Assembly: GCA_936911875.1 (NCBI GenBank)
Contig: CAKZGB010000015.1
Location: 1 to 48,656 of the forward strand
DNA: 48,656 nt
Source: an uncultured Lysobacteraceae bacterium
Lineage (GTDB): Bacteria; Pseudomonadota; Gammaproteobacteria; Xanthomonadales; Xanthomonadaceae
Reading direction: 5' to 3'
The position numbers and the translations under genes were made by a program. Shown piece by piece: positions 1-9,136 of this stretch (position 1 is its first letter; each line of letters begins with the position of its first letter). The notes beneath the pieces were generated by a model that saw only the letters and a program-made list of their open reading frames with translations, made no database searches and had not been told where the DNA came from.

Positions 1-12
1 CTGACATAGAAA

Positions 13-48
13 GACCCCCGAAGGTTGGGTGTCCAACTTTCGGGGGTC
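13..48 (-). terminator. Terminator-like hairpin downstream of groL
   Basis: A 16-bp stem (13-28 with 33-48, one wobble pair) closes on a 4-nt loop. Read on the minus strand the stem is followed by TTTCT, so it could end the groES-groL transcript about 240 nt past the groL stop. It could also serve a gene outside the window. Confidence 0.6.
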
Positions 49-162
49 AGTTCACCGGCGGGGTTTTTGATTTGCAGCTTTAGATTTCTTACAGTCACCC
101 CGGAACGAACACAACCGTACGCTCTCAGACGAGGGGCGCAGAACCGAAGGTTCCGGCCGGGC

Positions 163-261
163 GGCGGGTGAGGCCATTGGTGCAGCCGACATCCGCAGCC
201 CCGCGCGGCGCTAGCTCGCGCGGGGTGAGGACAGGAGGCGGAGCCAATGGCCTCACCCGCC
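163..261. repeat. Perfect 18-bp inverted repeat with nested hairpin, 3' of groL
   Basis: Positions 163-180 and 244-261 are exact reverse complements, 63 nt apart. The loop holds a second perfect hairpin (199-207 with 217-225, both arms all G and C). The arrangement lies between the groL stop and the terminator-like hairpin at 13-48 and would fold strongly in the 3' UTR. Its role is unknown. Confidence 0.7.
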
Positions 262-285
262 CGCCTGTCCGGAAGCAAGGACTTC

Positions 286-1926
<1,641 letters not shown>

Positions 1927-2100
1927 TTTTGATAGTTTCCTGTGACTTAGTTTTTAGTGGGAAATCAAAAATCAAAAATCAAAAATCAAAAAATTTGCCG
2001 GGGCTTCACCCGTATCGCTCGTCCGAGCATTTTCTGGTTTTTGGTTTTTGGTTTACGCAGCGCTTGCGCGCGTTGGTTTTTGATTTACGCAGTGCCTTGC
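1927..2100. repeat. groES-groL spacer with A/T-rich heptad repeats in opposite orientation
   Basis: The 174-nt spacer holds about four tandem copies of a TCAAAAA unit (around 1964-1992) and, further on, several (G)GTTTTT units in reverse sense (around 2035-2090). In the transcript these would pair into a long imperfect hairpin between the two cistrons. Such a structure could tune the GroES:GroEL ratio or protect the mRNA, but that is inference. A similar mirrored layout lies between accC and prmA. Confidence 0.55.
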
Positions 2101-2391
2101 TTAGGCAAGCACTGCGAAGATGTCGTCTTCTTTCACAACCAGCAGATCCTGGCCGTCGAGCTTGATTTCGGTACCGGCGTACTTGCCGAACAGCACTTCG
2201 TCGCCGACCTTAACTTGCGGGGCGCGGACGGTGCCGTTGTCCAGGGTCTTGCCGGCGCCTACAGCGACGACTTCACCACGGATCGGCTTTTCGGTGGCCG
2301 AATCGGGGATTACGATGCCGCCGGCGGACAGCTTTTCTTCCTCTTTGCGCTTAATGACAACGCGGTCGAACAAAGGTTGGATGTTAGCCAT
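2101..2391 (-). CDS. groES: Co-chaperonin GroES (Hsp10)
   Basis: The 96-residue product is the lid of the GroEL chamber, a heptameric ring in the cytoplasm. The N-terminus NIQPLFDRVVIKRKEEE, the mobile-loop region around residues 18-33 and the segment DEVLFGKYAGTEIK are diagnostic, and the length matches the family. It is the first gene of the operon and has its own promoter and operator just upstream (2438-2507). groL follows after a structured 174-nt spacer. Confidence 0.99.
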   Translation of the reverse strand: MANIQPLFDRVVIKRKEEEKLSAGGIVIPDSATEKPIRGEVVAVGAGKTLDNGTVRAPQVKVGDEVLFGKYAGTEIKLDGQDLLVVKEDDIFAVLA

Positions 2392-2437
2392 GTCAAACTC
2401 TCTAAATAGTTGATATTACAGGGAAATTACCGTTCCG

Positions 2438-2464
2438 TTAGCACTCGGGTGTACTGAGTGCCAA
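2438..2464 (-). promoter_or_regulatory. CIRCE operator (HrcA binding site) upstream of groES
   Basis: On the plus strand the site reads TTAGCACTC, nine bases, then GAGTGCCAA. This differs from the CIRCE consensus (TTAGCACTC-N9-GAGTGCTAA) at one base. It lies 46 bp before the groES start, between the promoter and the gene, where the HrcA repressor is known to act. Confidence 0.93.
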
Positions 2465-2478
2465 CGGACCTGTTTCTG

Positions 2479-2507
2479 AAATTGGGGAGCGGCCATGGCA
2501 TTTCAAG
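2479..2507 (-). promoter_or_regulatory. Sigma-32 (heat-shock) type promoter for groES-groL
   Basis: Read on the minus strand, CTTGAAA (2507-2501) is followed after 13 nt by CCCCAATTT (2487-2479). This fits the RpoH consensus CTTGAAA-N11-16-CCCCATNT closely. Transcription would start close to the CIRCE site, so the operon appears to be under both sigma-32 activation and HrcA repression. Confidence 0.8.
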
Positions 2508-2567
2508 GGCTCAGTGATAAAAAAAATGGCCAATCGGTGAACGACCCGCATTCGGTAGAATGGAGCC

Positions 2568-5039
2568 ATGTCTGACACCTCCTTGCGCGCAGCTGTGGTC
2601 CGTTGGGGCTTGCTGCTGATCCTGTGTGCCCTGACGCCCTTCGCACGGGCTATTTCGCCGGCAGATCTGCCGCCGGTCGATCAGGTATTTGGCCTGTCCG
2701 CGCGTGCGACTGCGCCCGATCGGATCGAGCTGCGGTGGACGATCGCCAAGGGCTTCTATTTATATCGGCACCAGCTCAAGGTCCGTGCCGATGGCAATTT
2801 CGGTTCGCCGGTTCTGCACATCCCGGCCGGTGCCAAGCATCGCGATGAGTTCTTCGGCGATGTCGAGACCTACCGCGAGTCGCTGACCGTCCCGGTGACC
2901 GGCGTCCCGCGCGGTGCATCCACGGTGCTGACGGTGCGCTACCAGGGCTGCGCCGATGCCGGTCTGTGCTATCCGCCCACCACCAAGACGCTGCGGGTCT
3001 CGCTGCCGGCGCCTTCTTCATCCGCCTCCGATGCGTCCGCCGGCGCCGGCTCTCCGTTCGGCGCCCTGTCCCGCGGCGGCGATACCGGTCTGACCAACGG
3101 CGTCTCCGGCAGCGGTGTTAGCGGTGGCGGTCTGCTCGGCGCCCGGGGCGGGTCCGTTTCCGCAGCCGACCAGGCCTTGCCGGCCGCTCAGGCTTTCCAG
3201 GTCAGTGCCCGCGTCGAAGGCTCATCCCTCCGCGTCACGCTCGCCCCCGCACCCGGATATTACCTCTACCGCAACCAAATTCGGGTGCGCACCGCCGCCG
3301 GCTCTGCTGTGCGTCTGGGCGCTCCGGTCTGGCCCGCCGCGCGCCTCCACGACGACCCCGAGTTCGGCAAGGTGCCGGTCTATTTCTCGGCGGTGGATTT
3401 GCGGGTCCCGCTGACGGCGTCCGCTGGTGCCGCCGCCTCCGGCACCGCTCGTGGCGGTTCGGTCTCGCTGCCGGTGACGGTCGATTTCCAGGGCTGCAAG
3501 GACCAGGGCGTCTGCTACCCGCCGATGTCGCGCCGCTTCGAGGTCTCGGTGACGCCGTCCGCGCTCGCCGCTGCTCCGGTCTCGGGCGCCGTTGTTGGTG
3601 CCGCCACAGGCGCCGCTGCCGCCGCTGCTGCGGTCGACCCTGCATCCTCGGGCACGGGCGCCGCCGGCACCACCGTCACGGAGACTGTGATCGCGCCGCC
3701 GGATGCCACTGCAACGGACACCACTACCCCGGCCGGTCCAGCCATCGCCGACACCGGCGCGACGTTGCCGACCGCCCCCGCCGCCGCCCCGCCGATCTCG
3801 GCTGCGGTCGCGCTGCTGCTGGCGCTGCTCGGCGGCCTGGTCCTCAACCTGATGCCCTGCGTCCTGCCGGTGCTGTCGCTCAAGGCGATCGGTCTGGCCA
3901 ACCAGGCGGCGCACCCGGCCTCCGCCCGACGTCACGCTCTGGCCTACACCGCCGGCGTGCTGGCCAGCTTTGCCGCGCTGGGCGGCCTGATGCTGGCCCT
4001 TCGCGGGCTCGGTGACGCGGTCGGTTGGGCCTTCCAGATGCAGCAACCGCTCGTGGTCGGCTTTCTCGCCCTGCTGATGTTCGCCCTCGGCCTGAGTTTG
4101 AACGGCGTCTGGCACGCCGGCGGACGATGGCTCGGCATGGGCCAATCGCTCACCCAGGCCCCCCACTGGAAGGGCGACTTCTTCACCGGCCTCCTCGCCG
4201 TAGTCGTTGCAACGCCTTGCATCGCCCCGTTCATGGGCGCCGCACTCGCCTGGGCCCTGTTCGCCCCCGCCGCCCTCGCGGTGCTGGTCTTCGTCGCCAT
4301 CGGCCTCGGGATGGCCCTGCCATTCCTGCTCATCGGCTTCATCCCGGCACTCGCGCGCTTCCTCCCCCGCCCCGGCGCCTGGATGGACACCTTCAAGCAC
4401 TGGATGGCCTTCCCGATGTACCTCTCGGCCATCTGGCTCGCCTGGGTTGTCGGCCAACAGCGCGGCCCCCTCGGCATGGCATGGCTGCTCGTCGCCGCAC
4501 TGCTGATCGCAATCGCCTGCTGGGCCTGGACCCGCGCCGCTCAACTGAGCCGCCCGCTCCACCGCCTCATCGCCGTCGCCGCCCTCGTGCTCGCAGCCCT
4601 GACCCTCTGGCACATCCACCGCCTCCCCCTCGCCGCCACCGCTCCTTCCGCCGCAGCCACCGCCGCTCTTACCCCCGGCGAAGGCACCCCGGACGCCCCA
4701 CTCTCCTTTGATCGCGCCCGCATCGCCGACCTGCGCGCCCAAGGCAAGACGGTCTTTGTCAACATCACGGCCGACTGGTGCATCAGCTGCAAGGTCAACG
4801 AGCGCACGGTCCTGCACACCGCCGCGTTTGCTTCGATGCTCCGCGATGCCAACGCCGTCTACATGGTCGGCGACTACACGAACGTCTCCGCCGATCTCAC
4901 CGACTACCTCGGCGAGTTCCGCGCCGTCGGCGTCCCGCTGTACGTCGTCTACCCGCCCGCCGCCACTTCCGCGCCGCGCGTCCTGCCGACCATCCTCACC
5001 CGCGCCACCGTCCGCGACGCGCTCCCACCGGCCCGCTAA
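2568..5039 (+). CDS. dsbD: Thiol:disulfide interchange protein DsbD with doubled N-terminal domain
   Basis: This 823-residue inner-membrane protein carries electrons from cytoplasmic thioredoxin to periplasmic partners such as DsbC and cytochrome maturation factors. A signal peptide (about 1-28) is followed by two similar periplasmic domains (about 35-146 and 205-330). Each has a YLYR segment and a Cys pair (C128/C134; C310/C316) followed by YPP. An Ala/Thr-rich linker leads to the membrane domain with the paired Cys in MPCVLP (C431) and TPCIAP (C551). The C-terminal thioredoxin domain has WCISC (C738/C741). E. coli DsbD is about 565 residues with one periplasmic domain, so the extra length is mainly the second copy. 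A GGAG motif precedes the ATG. Confidence 0.95.
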   Translation: MSDTSLRAAVVRWGLLLILCALTPFARAISPADLPPVDQVFGLSARATAPDRIELRWTIAKGFYLYRHQLKVRADGNFGSPVLHIPAGAKHRDEFFGDVETYRESLTVPVTGVPRGASTVLTVRYQGCADAGLCYPPTTKTLRVSLPAPSSSASDASAGAGSPFGALSRGGDTGLTNGVSGSGVSGGGLLGARGGSVSAADQALPAAQAFQVSARVEGSSLRVTLAPAPGYYLYRNQIRVRTAAGSAVRLGAPVWPAARLHDDPEFGKVPVYFSAVDLRVPLTASAGAAASGTARGGSVSLPVTVDFQGCKDQGVCYPPMSRRFEVSVTPSALAAAPVSGAVVGAATGAAAAAAAVDPASSGTGAAGTTVTETVIAPPDATATDTTTPAGPAIADTGATLPTAPAAAPPISAAVALLLALLGGLVLNLMPCVLPVLSLKAIGLANQAAHPASARRHALAYTAGVLASFAALGGLMLALRGLGDAVGWAFQMQQPLVVGFLALLMFALGLSLNGVWHAGGRWLGMGQSLTQAPHWKGDFFTGLLAVVVATPCIAPFMGAALAWALFAPAALAVLVFVAIGLGMALPFLLIGFIPALARFLPRPGAWMDTFKHWMAFPMYLSAIWLAWVVGQQRGPLGMAWLLVAALLIAIACWAWTRAAQLSRPLHRLIAVAALVLAALTLWHIHRLPLAATAPSAAATAALTPGEGTPDAPLSFDRARIADLRAQGKTVFVNITADWCISCKVNERTVLHTAAFASMLRDANAVYMVGDYTNVSADLTDYLGEFRAVGVPLYVVYPPAATSAPRVLPTILTRATVRDALPPAR

Positions 5040-5110
5040 TTCCCGCCCGCCAACTTAGGCCCGCCAACCCCGCCCCCTAACGCCGCCGCACGCACAGCTC
5101 ACTTCCGCGC

Positions 5111-5319
5111 CTCTGGAAATTGCCCGTGTTCCAATGCGCACCAAAAACGCTCCGCTGACAAAATCTGTCCAATGCGGGCACAGAAAGTGCCTAGACGGTG
5201 CGCGCGCTTTTTGCAGCAATTAGCGCTCGCACTCACCGCGCACCCTTTATGCCCCAAGTGATCAATTGTTCGCCTTGGGGCTTATAAAGTGCAGATCCGA
5301 ACACGGGCAATTTCCAGAG
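5111..5319. repeat. Palindromic MITE-like repeat, copy A (before putP)
   Basis: A 209-bp element bounded by perfect 21-bp terminal inverted repeats (5111-5131 and 5299-5319; core GGAAATTGCCCGTGTTC). The interior is an imperfect long palindrome without coding potential. Copy B lies beyond putP at about 6943-7244 with related ends and interior. It fills most of the 368-nt gap between dsbD and putP. The class (MITE, or a REP-type repeat without transposase) is inferred from structure alone. Confidence 0.7.
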
Positions 5320-5407
5320 CAGCTACACGGACGCGACGCGGCGCGGCTACACTCGCATGAGATGCAGACCGCATCGGAATTCAACATAAGAACGCCGAGA
5401 GAAAAGA

Positions 5408-6907
5408 ATGACGACTAGCGCCGGTAGCCCCCTGCTGATTACGTTCGGACTGTATTTGGCCCTGATGATTGGCATCGGGTTTTATGCCTGGCGCAAGACG
5501 AGCAACTTTGACGACTACATTCTCGGCGGACGCAGTCTGGGCGGATTTGTAACCGCGATGTCGGCGGGCGCCAGCGACATGAGCGGCTGGCTGCTGATGG
5601 GCCTGCCCGGCGCGATCTATCTGACCGGCCTCAGCGAGGCGTGGATCGCCGTGGGCCTGGTGATTGGCGCGTGGTGCAACTGGAAATTTGTGGCCGCGCC
5701 GCTGCGCCTGTACACCGAACGCACCAACGACGCACTGACACTGCCGGACTTCTTTACGTCGCGGTTTGAACAGGGCGGCAAGATGTTGCGCGTGATTTCG
5801 GCGCTGGTGATTCTGGTGTTCTTTGCGATCTATGCGGCCAGCGGCATCGTGGCCGGCGCGCGACTGTTTGAGAGTACGTTTGGAATTCCGTATGCGCAGG
5901 CCATGTGGTGGGGTGCGGCAGCGACCATCGTGTATACGTTTATTGGCGGGTTCCTGGCGGTGAGCTGGACCGATACCGTGCAAGCGACGCTGATGATTTT
6001 TGCGCTGATCCTGACGCCGGTGTTTGTGCTGCTCGCCGTCGGTGGTCCCGGCGAAGCGATGGCCGTGACGCGGGCGCAATCGCCTTCGACATTGCAGTGG
6101 GTGCAAAGTGGCGGCGCGGTCGCCGTGATCTCGGCGCTGGCGTGGGGGCTCGGGTATTTCGGGCAGCCGCACATCCTGGCGAGGTTCATGGCCGCCGACA
6201 GCGTGGCCACCATTGCGCCTGCCCGTCGCATCGGTATGACCTGGATGATTCTGTGCCTGATCGGCGCCGTGCTGGTCGGCCTGTTTGGCGTCCCGTATTT
6301 CCTGGCCAACCCCTCGTTGGCCGGCCCGGTCACCGACAACCCCGAACGCGTCTTTATTGAACTGAGCCGCCTGCTGTTCAATCCGTGGATCGCAGGCATC
6401 CTGCTCTCAGCGATCCTGGCCGCAATCATGAGCACACTCTCCTGCCAACTGCTGGTCTGCTCAAGCGCCCTCGCCGAAGACTTCTACCGCGGCTTCATTC
6501 GTCCCTCAGCGACGCAACGCGAGCTCGTCTGGTTTGGTCGCGCCGCGGTGTTGGCCGTTGCGCTGATCGCGATCTTCATGGTCCGCGATCCGGATAGCAA
6601 AGTGCTCGGCCTGGTGAGCTACGCGTGGGCGGGTTTCGGTGCCGCGTTTGGCCCCGTAATTCTGTTCTCGCTTTACTGGCGACGCATGAACTGGACCGGC
6701 GCCCTCGCCGGCATCTTGGTGGGCGCCCTCACAGTAATCCTGTGGAAGACCTACTCAGGCTCCGCACTTTACGAAATGGTGCCGGGCGTCATCGCGGCCT
6801 GCATCGCAATTGTCGTCGGCAGCCTGCTGGGCCCCGCGCCGACCGCACGCATGCTCTCGACCCACGATTCCGTCCGCGACGACTTGCGCGCCGTCACCGA
6901 CGCATAG
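5408..6907 (+). CDS. putP: Sodium/proline symporter PutP
   Basis: This 499-residue protein of the sodium:solute symporter family imports L-proline with Na+ across the inner membrane. The N-terminus (ITFGLYLALMIGIGFYAW, then DDYILGGRSLGG) is the classical PutP start. About 13 hydrophobic segments run through the chain. The segment SAGASDMSGWLLMGLPGA is the Na+/proline-site region of TM2, and ISALAWGLGYFGQPHIL is the conserved TM6-TM7 signature. The length is standard (E. coli 502). No putA or regulator is adjacent. The gene stands alone between two copies of a palindromic repeat. Confidence 0.95.
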   Translation: MTTSAGSPLLITFGLYLALMIGIGFYAWRKTSNFDDYILGGRSLGGFVTAMSAGASDMSGWLLMGLPGAIYLTGLSEAWIAVGLVIGAWCNWKFVAAPLRLYTERTNDALTLPDFFTSRFEQGGKMLRVISALVILVFFAIYAASGIVAGARLFESTFGIPYAQAMWWGAAATIVYTFIGGFLAVSWTDTVQATLMIFALILTPVFVLLAVGGPGEAMAVTRAQSPSTLQWVQSGGAVAVISALAWGLGYFGQPHILARFMAADSVATIAPARRIGMTWMILCLIGAVLVGLFGVPYFLANPSLAGPVTDNPERVFIELSRLLFNPWIAGILLSAILAAIMSTLSCQLLVCSSALAEDFYRGFIRPSATQRELVWFGRAAVLAVALIAIFMVRDPDSKVLGLVSYAWAGFGAAFGPVILFSLYWRRMNWTGALAGILVGALTVILWKTYSGSALYEMVPGVIAACIAIVVGSLLGPAPTARMLSTHDSVRDDLRAVTDA

Positions 6908-6929
6908 ATTTCTGTTGCGCGGATCACCG

Positions 6930-6955
6930 GCAATTTTCGACCCTGAAAATTGCCC
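6930..6955 (+). terminator. Hairpin just after putP
   Basis: GGCAATTTT and GAAAATTGCC flank a short loop 20-45 nt past the putP stop. There is no clear T-run, and the right arm is shared with the left end of repeat copy B, so a terminator role is only possible. Confidence 0.35.
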
Positions 6956-7244
6956 GTGTTCCAACGCGCACTGAAAATGCCCCAGTGACAACAAATGTCC
7001 AATGAGGGCACAAAAAGTGCGCGGTTGGTGCGTGCGGAATTTGTAGCCGTTGCGGTCGGTAGTGACCTGTCGCGAGCGATATTGTGAGCCGGTGTGGGCC
7101 GTGAAGTGGCGACTGTCTAAAGCTCCCTGCGTACGCACTTCTGCAATTGTGGCGCGCACTTTCTGCGCACCTTTATTGTCCCAAGTGATCAATAAGTGGT
7201 CTTGAGGCACAAAGAGTGCGCGTTGAGACACGGGTAATTTCCAG
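6943..7244. repeat. Palindromic MITE-like repeat, copy B (after putP)
   Basis: About 302 bp, related to copy A (5111-5319). The ends (6943-6960 and 7227-7244) are 15 of 18 inverted matches. The outer parts match copy A in the same orientation, for example CCAAGTGATCAAT in both right halves. It carries roughly 90 nt more in the middle than copy A and more mismatches between its ends, so it looks older or rearranged. I see no gene in the 414-nt gap that contains it. Confidence 0.65.
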
Positions 7245-7321
7245 ACAGAAATAGTCGGCATGCGTGGCCGGCGAGTGACGGACGCGAGCGTGGGCGGGCG
7301 GCGGCGTGCGACAATCGTCTG

Positions 7322-7933
7322 ATGCGATCAACAGCAAAATTATTGTGGGTAGCGGCGGCCGGTGTGGCGCTCGGTTTGGTGGCCCTGACGGTGATGGGCG
7401 ACCGCCATCCGGTGTGGCAGTCCGAAACAGGACAGAAAGTTCTGCAAAAGGGCCTGGAAACGACGGCTCCGACTCCGCCGCCCGGCGTGACCGTAGCCAA
7501 AGTTGGCGACAGGATTCCGGCGATTAGCTTGCGTACGATCGGCGGCGACAATCAGCAACGTCGCACGCTCAGCGAGATTGCCAAAGGCAAACCGTTGCTG
7601 ATCAACTTCTGGGCCAGCTGGTGCGGGCCCTGTATTCGCGAGATCCCGGAGCTCGTCCGTTACTCGAACTCCGACAAGGGCAGGTCCGTGCAAGTGGTCG
7701 GGATTGCGCTGGACGAACCGGCAGCGGCGCAAGAATTCGTGGATCGGTTCAAGATGAACTATCCGCAGTTGTGGGATGAGATCGGACCCAAGGATGCGTC
7801 GGTGACGCTGGGCAATCCGGCCGGGGTGTTGCCGTATTCGGTGCTGATCGGGGCCGATGGCACGCTGCTCAAGCAAAAAATCGGGCCGTTCGCTGAGGGC
7901 GAGATCGACAAGTGGGTCGGCGCGGCGCGCTGA
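7322..7933 (+). CDS. TlpA-family membrane-anchored thioredoxin
   Basis: This 203-residue protein is probably a periplasmic thiol-disulfide oxidoreductase. One N-terminal hydrophobic segment (about 7-25) serves as a signal or anchor. A TlpA/AhpC-like fold follows from about residue 60 with the active site NFWASWCGPC and the cis-proline region GVLPYSVLIG. The family reduces periplasmic disulfides, for instance during cytochrome c maturation. DsbD, 2.3 kb upstream, is the kind of protein that would keep it reduced, but it is not in the same operon because putP and the repeats intervene. The exact client is unknown. Confidence 0.9.
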   Translation: MRSTAKLLWVAAAGVALGLVALTVMGDRHPVWQSETGQKVLQKGLETTAPTPPPGVTVAKVGDRIPAISLRTIGGDNQQRRTLSEIAKGKPLLINFWASWCGPCIREIPELVRYSNSDKGRSVQVVGIALDEPAAAQEFVDRFKMNYPQLWDEIGPKDASVTLGNPAGVLPYSVLIGADGTLLKQKIGPFAEGEIDKWVGAAR

Positions 7934-8131
7934 TCCGGCGGGCTTGCGGGCGGGCTGAGCAGCGGCTTGCGGGGGTCTAAGAGATTGGCTTGCGGGCGGG
8001 CCGGAGAGCGACCGTGGGGCCTTCGAGCTAATTCAAACGATTGATTAAAATCGGCGAAGTTCGGCGATTTAACGCCAATTTACTAGACAAATAGCCGATA
8101 AGAAGCCAAACTTCAGGCATCTTTGTACGGA
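7934..8131. other. Intergenic region with short G-rich repeats before aroQ
   Basis: The motif GGCTTGCGGGCGGGC or a close variant recurs three times between 7940 and 8005. The following 100 nt are A/T-rich and probably hold the promoter of the aroQ-accBC group. No gene is visible. Confidence 0.4.
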
Positions 8132-8137
8132 ATGCCC

Positions 8138-8599
8138 ATGGCCTCTGTCCTGCTGCTCAACGGACCTAACCTGAACCTGCTCGGCACTCGCGAGCCGGCG
8201 GTGTATGGCACCACCACCCTGGCGCAGATCGAGACCGAGGTAGAAATGCTCCTGCGCCAGCACGACCATACGCTTAGCACGTTTCAGTCCAACTCCGAGG
8301 CCGAACTGATCGACCGCGTGCAGAGGGCGGCGAGTGATGGCACGGCCTTCGTGCTGATTAATCCCGCGGCGTTTACCCACACCAGCGTGGCCCTGCGCGA
8401 TGCCCTGGCGGCCGTCGCGATTCCGTTTATCGAGATTCACCTGTCCAACCCGCATGCTCGCGAGCCGTTTCGTCATACGTCCTATTTCAGTGACTTGGCG
8501 AAGGCAGTGGTCGCCGGGTTCGGGCTTCACTCCTATCGGTACGCTGCCGATGCCGCCGTGCGGTACCTGGCCGACGCCGACAGCGAACACCAATCCTAA
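8138..8599 (+). CDS. aroQ: Type II 3-dehydroquinate dehydratase
   Basis: The product (153 residues from this start) dehydrates 3-dehydroquinate to 3-dehydroshikimate, step three of the shikimate pathway, as a cytoplasmic dodecamer. LLNGPNLNLLGTREP is the family N-terminus with the active-site Tyr soon after (VYG). QSNSEAELIDR, LINPAAFTHTSVALRDAL, EIHLSN and FRHTSYFSD complete the catalytic set. An in-frame ATG two codons earlier (8132) is an alternative start. The gene lies 35 bp before accB, the order seen in many gammaproteobacteria. Confidence 0.97.
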   Translation: MASVLLLNGPNLNLLGTREPAVYGTTTLAQIETEVEMLLRQHDHTLSTFQSNSEAELIDRVQRAASDGTAFVLINPAAFTHTSVALRDALAAVAIPFIEIHLSNPHAREPFRHTSYFSDLAKAVVAGFGLHSYRYAADAAVRYLADADSEHQS

Positions 8600-8634
8600 A
8601 CAACGACATTACTGACCGAGACCCGAGACCTGCC

Positions 8635-9126
8635 ATGGACCTGCGCAAAATCAAAAAACTGATCGACCTGCTCGAAGAATCCAACCTTGCCGAGATCGAG
8701 ATCAAAGAGGGCGAAGAATCCGTGCGTCTTGCGCGCAGCGTCGGCGGCACTCCCGTGTATGCGCAGGCTCCGATGATGCAAGCGCCCGCAGTGCAAGCGG
8801 CACCAGCTCCTGTTGCGGCCGGTGCTGCGGCTCCGGCCGGTGGCGCGGCTGCCGGTGGTGCGACGGCTGAGCCGGGTGCCGGTCATGCCAACGGCCAACT
8901 GGTGCGCTCGCCGATGGTCGGCACGTTCTATAGCTCGCCGGCGCCGGACAAGCCTTCGTTTGTGCAAGTGGGTGACACGGTCAAGGTCGGCGACACGCTG
9001 GCGATCGTCGAGGCCATGAAGATGTTCAATCCGATCGAGTCCGACGTGGCCGGCACGGTCGTCGAAGTGCTGGTGCAAAGCGGCAACCCGGTCGAGTTTG
9101 ACCAGCCCCTGTTCGTGATTGCCTGA
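8635..9126 (+). CDS. accB: Biotin carboxyl carrier protein of acetyl-CoA carboxylase
   Basis: This 163-residue subunit carries carboxybiotin between biotin carboxylase and carboxyltransferase in the first committed step of fatty acid synthesis. The N-terminal helix (1-36) matches AccB. An Ala/Pro-rich linker (44-85) follows, then the biotinyl domain. The biotin-accepting lysine is K129 in EAMKMF, where the family more often has EAMKMM. The thumb region (SPAPDKPSFVQVGD) is present, as in bacterial BCCPs. It is directly followed by accC in the same operon. Confidence 0.98.
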   Translation: MDLRKIKKLIDLLEESNLAEIEIKEGEESVRLARSVGGTPVYAQAPMMQAPAVQAAPAPVAAGAAAPAGGAAAGGATAEPGAGHANGQLVRSPMVGTFYSSPAPDKPSFVQVGDTVKVGDTLAIVEAMKMFNPIESDVAGTVVEVLVQSGNPVEFDQPLFVIA

Positions 9127-9136
9127 GGCCCGCGAC

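Noticed and set aside
1964..1992. CRISPR or minisatellite of functional type in the groES-groL spacer
   Set aside because: The units are 7-nt simple repeats without spacers. They are better described as a structured intergenic repeat.
3222..4817. Long open frame (531 codons) antisense to dsbD
   Set aside because: Its product is low-complexity Gly/Arg/Glu-rich with no family features. It arises from high G+C at third positions of dsbD.
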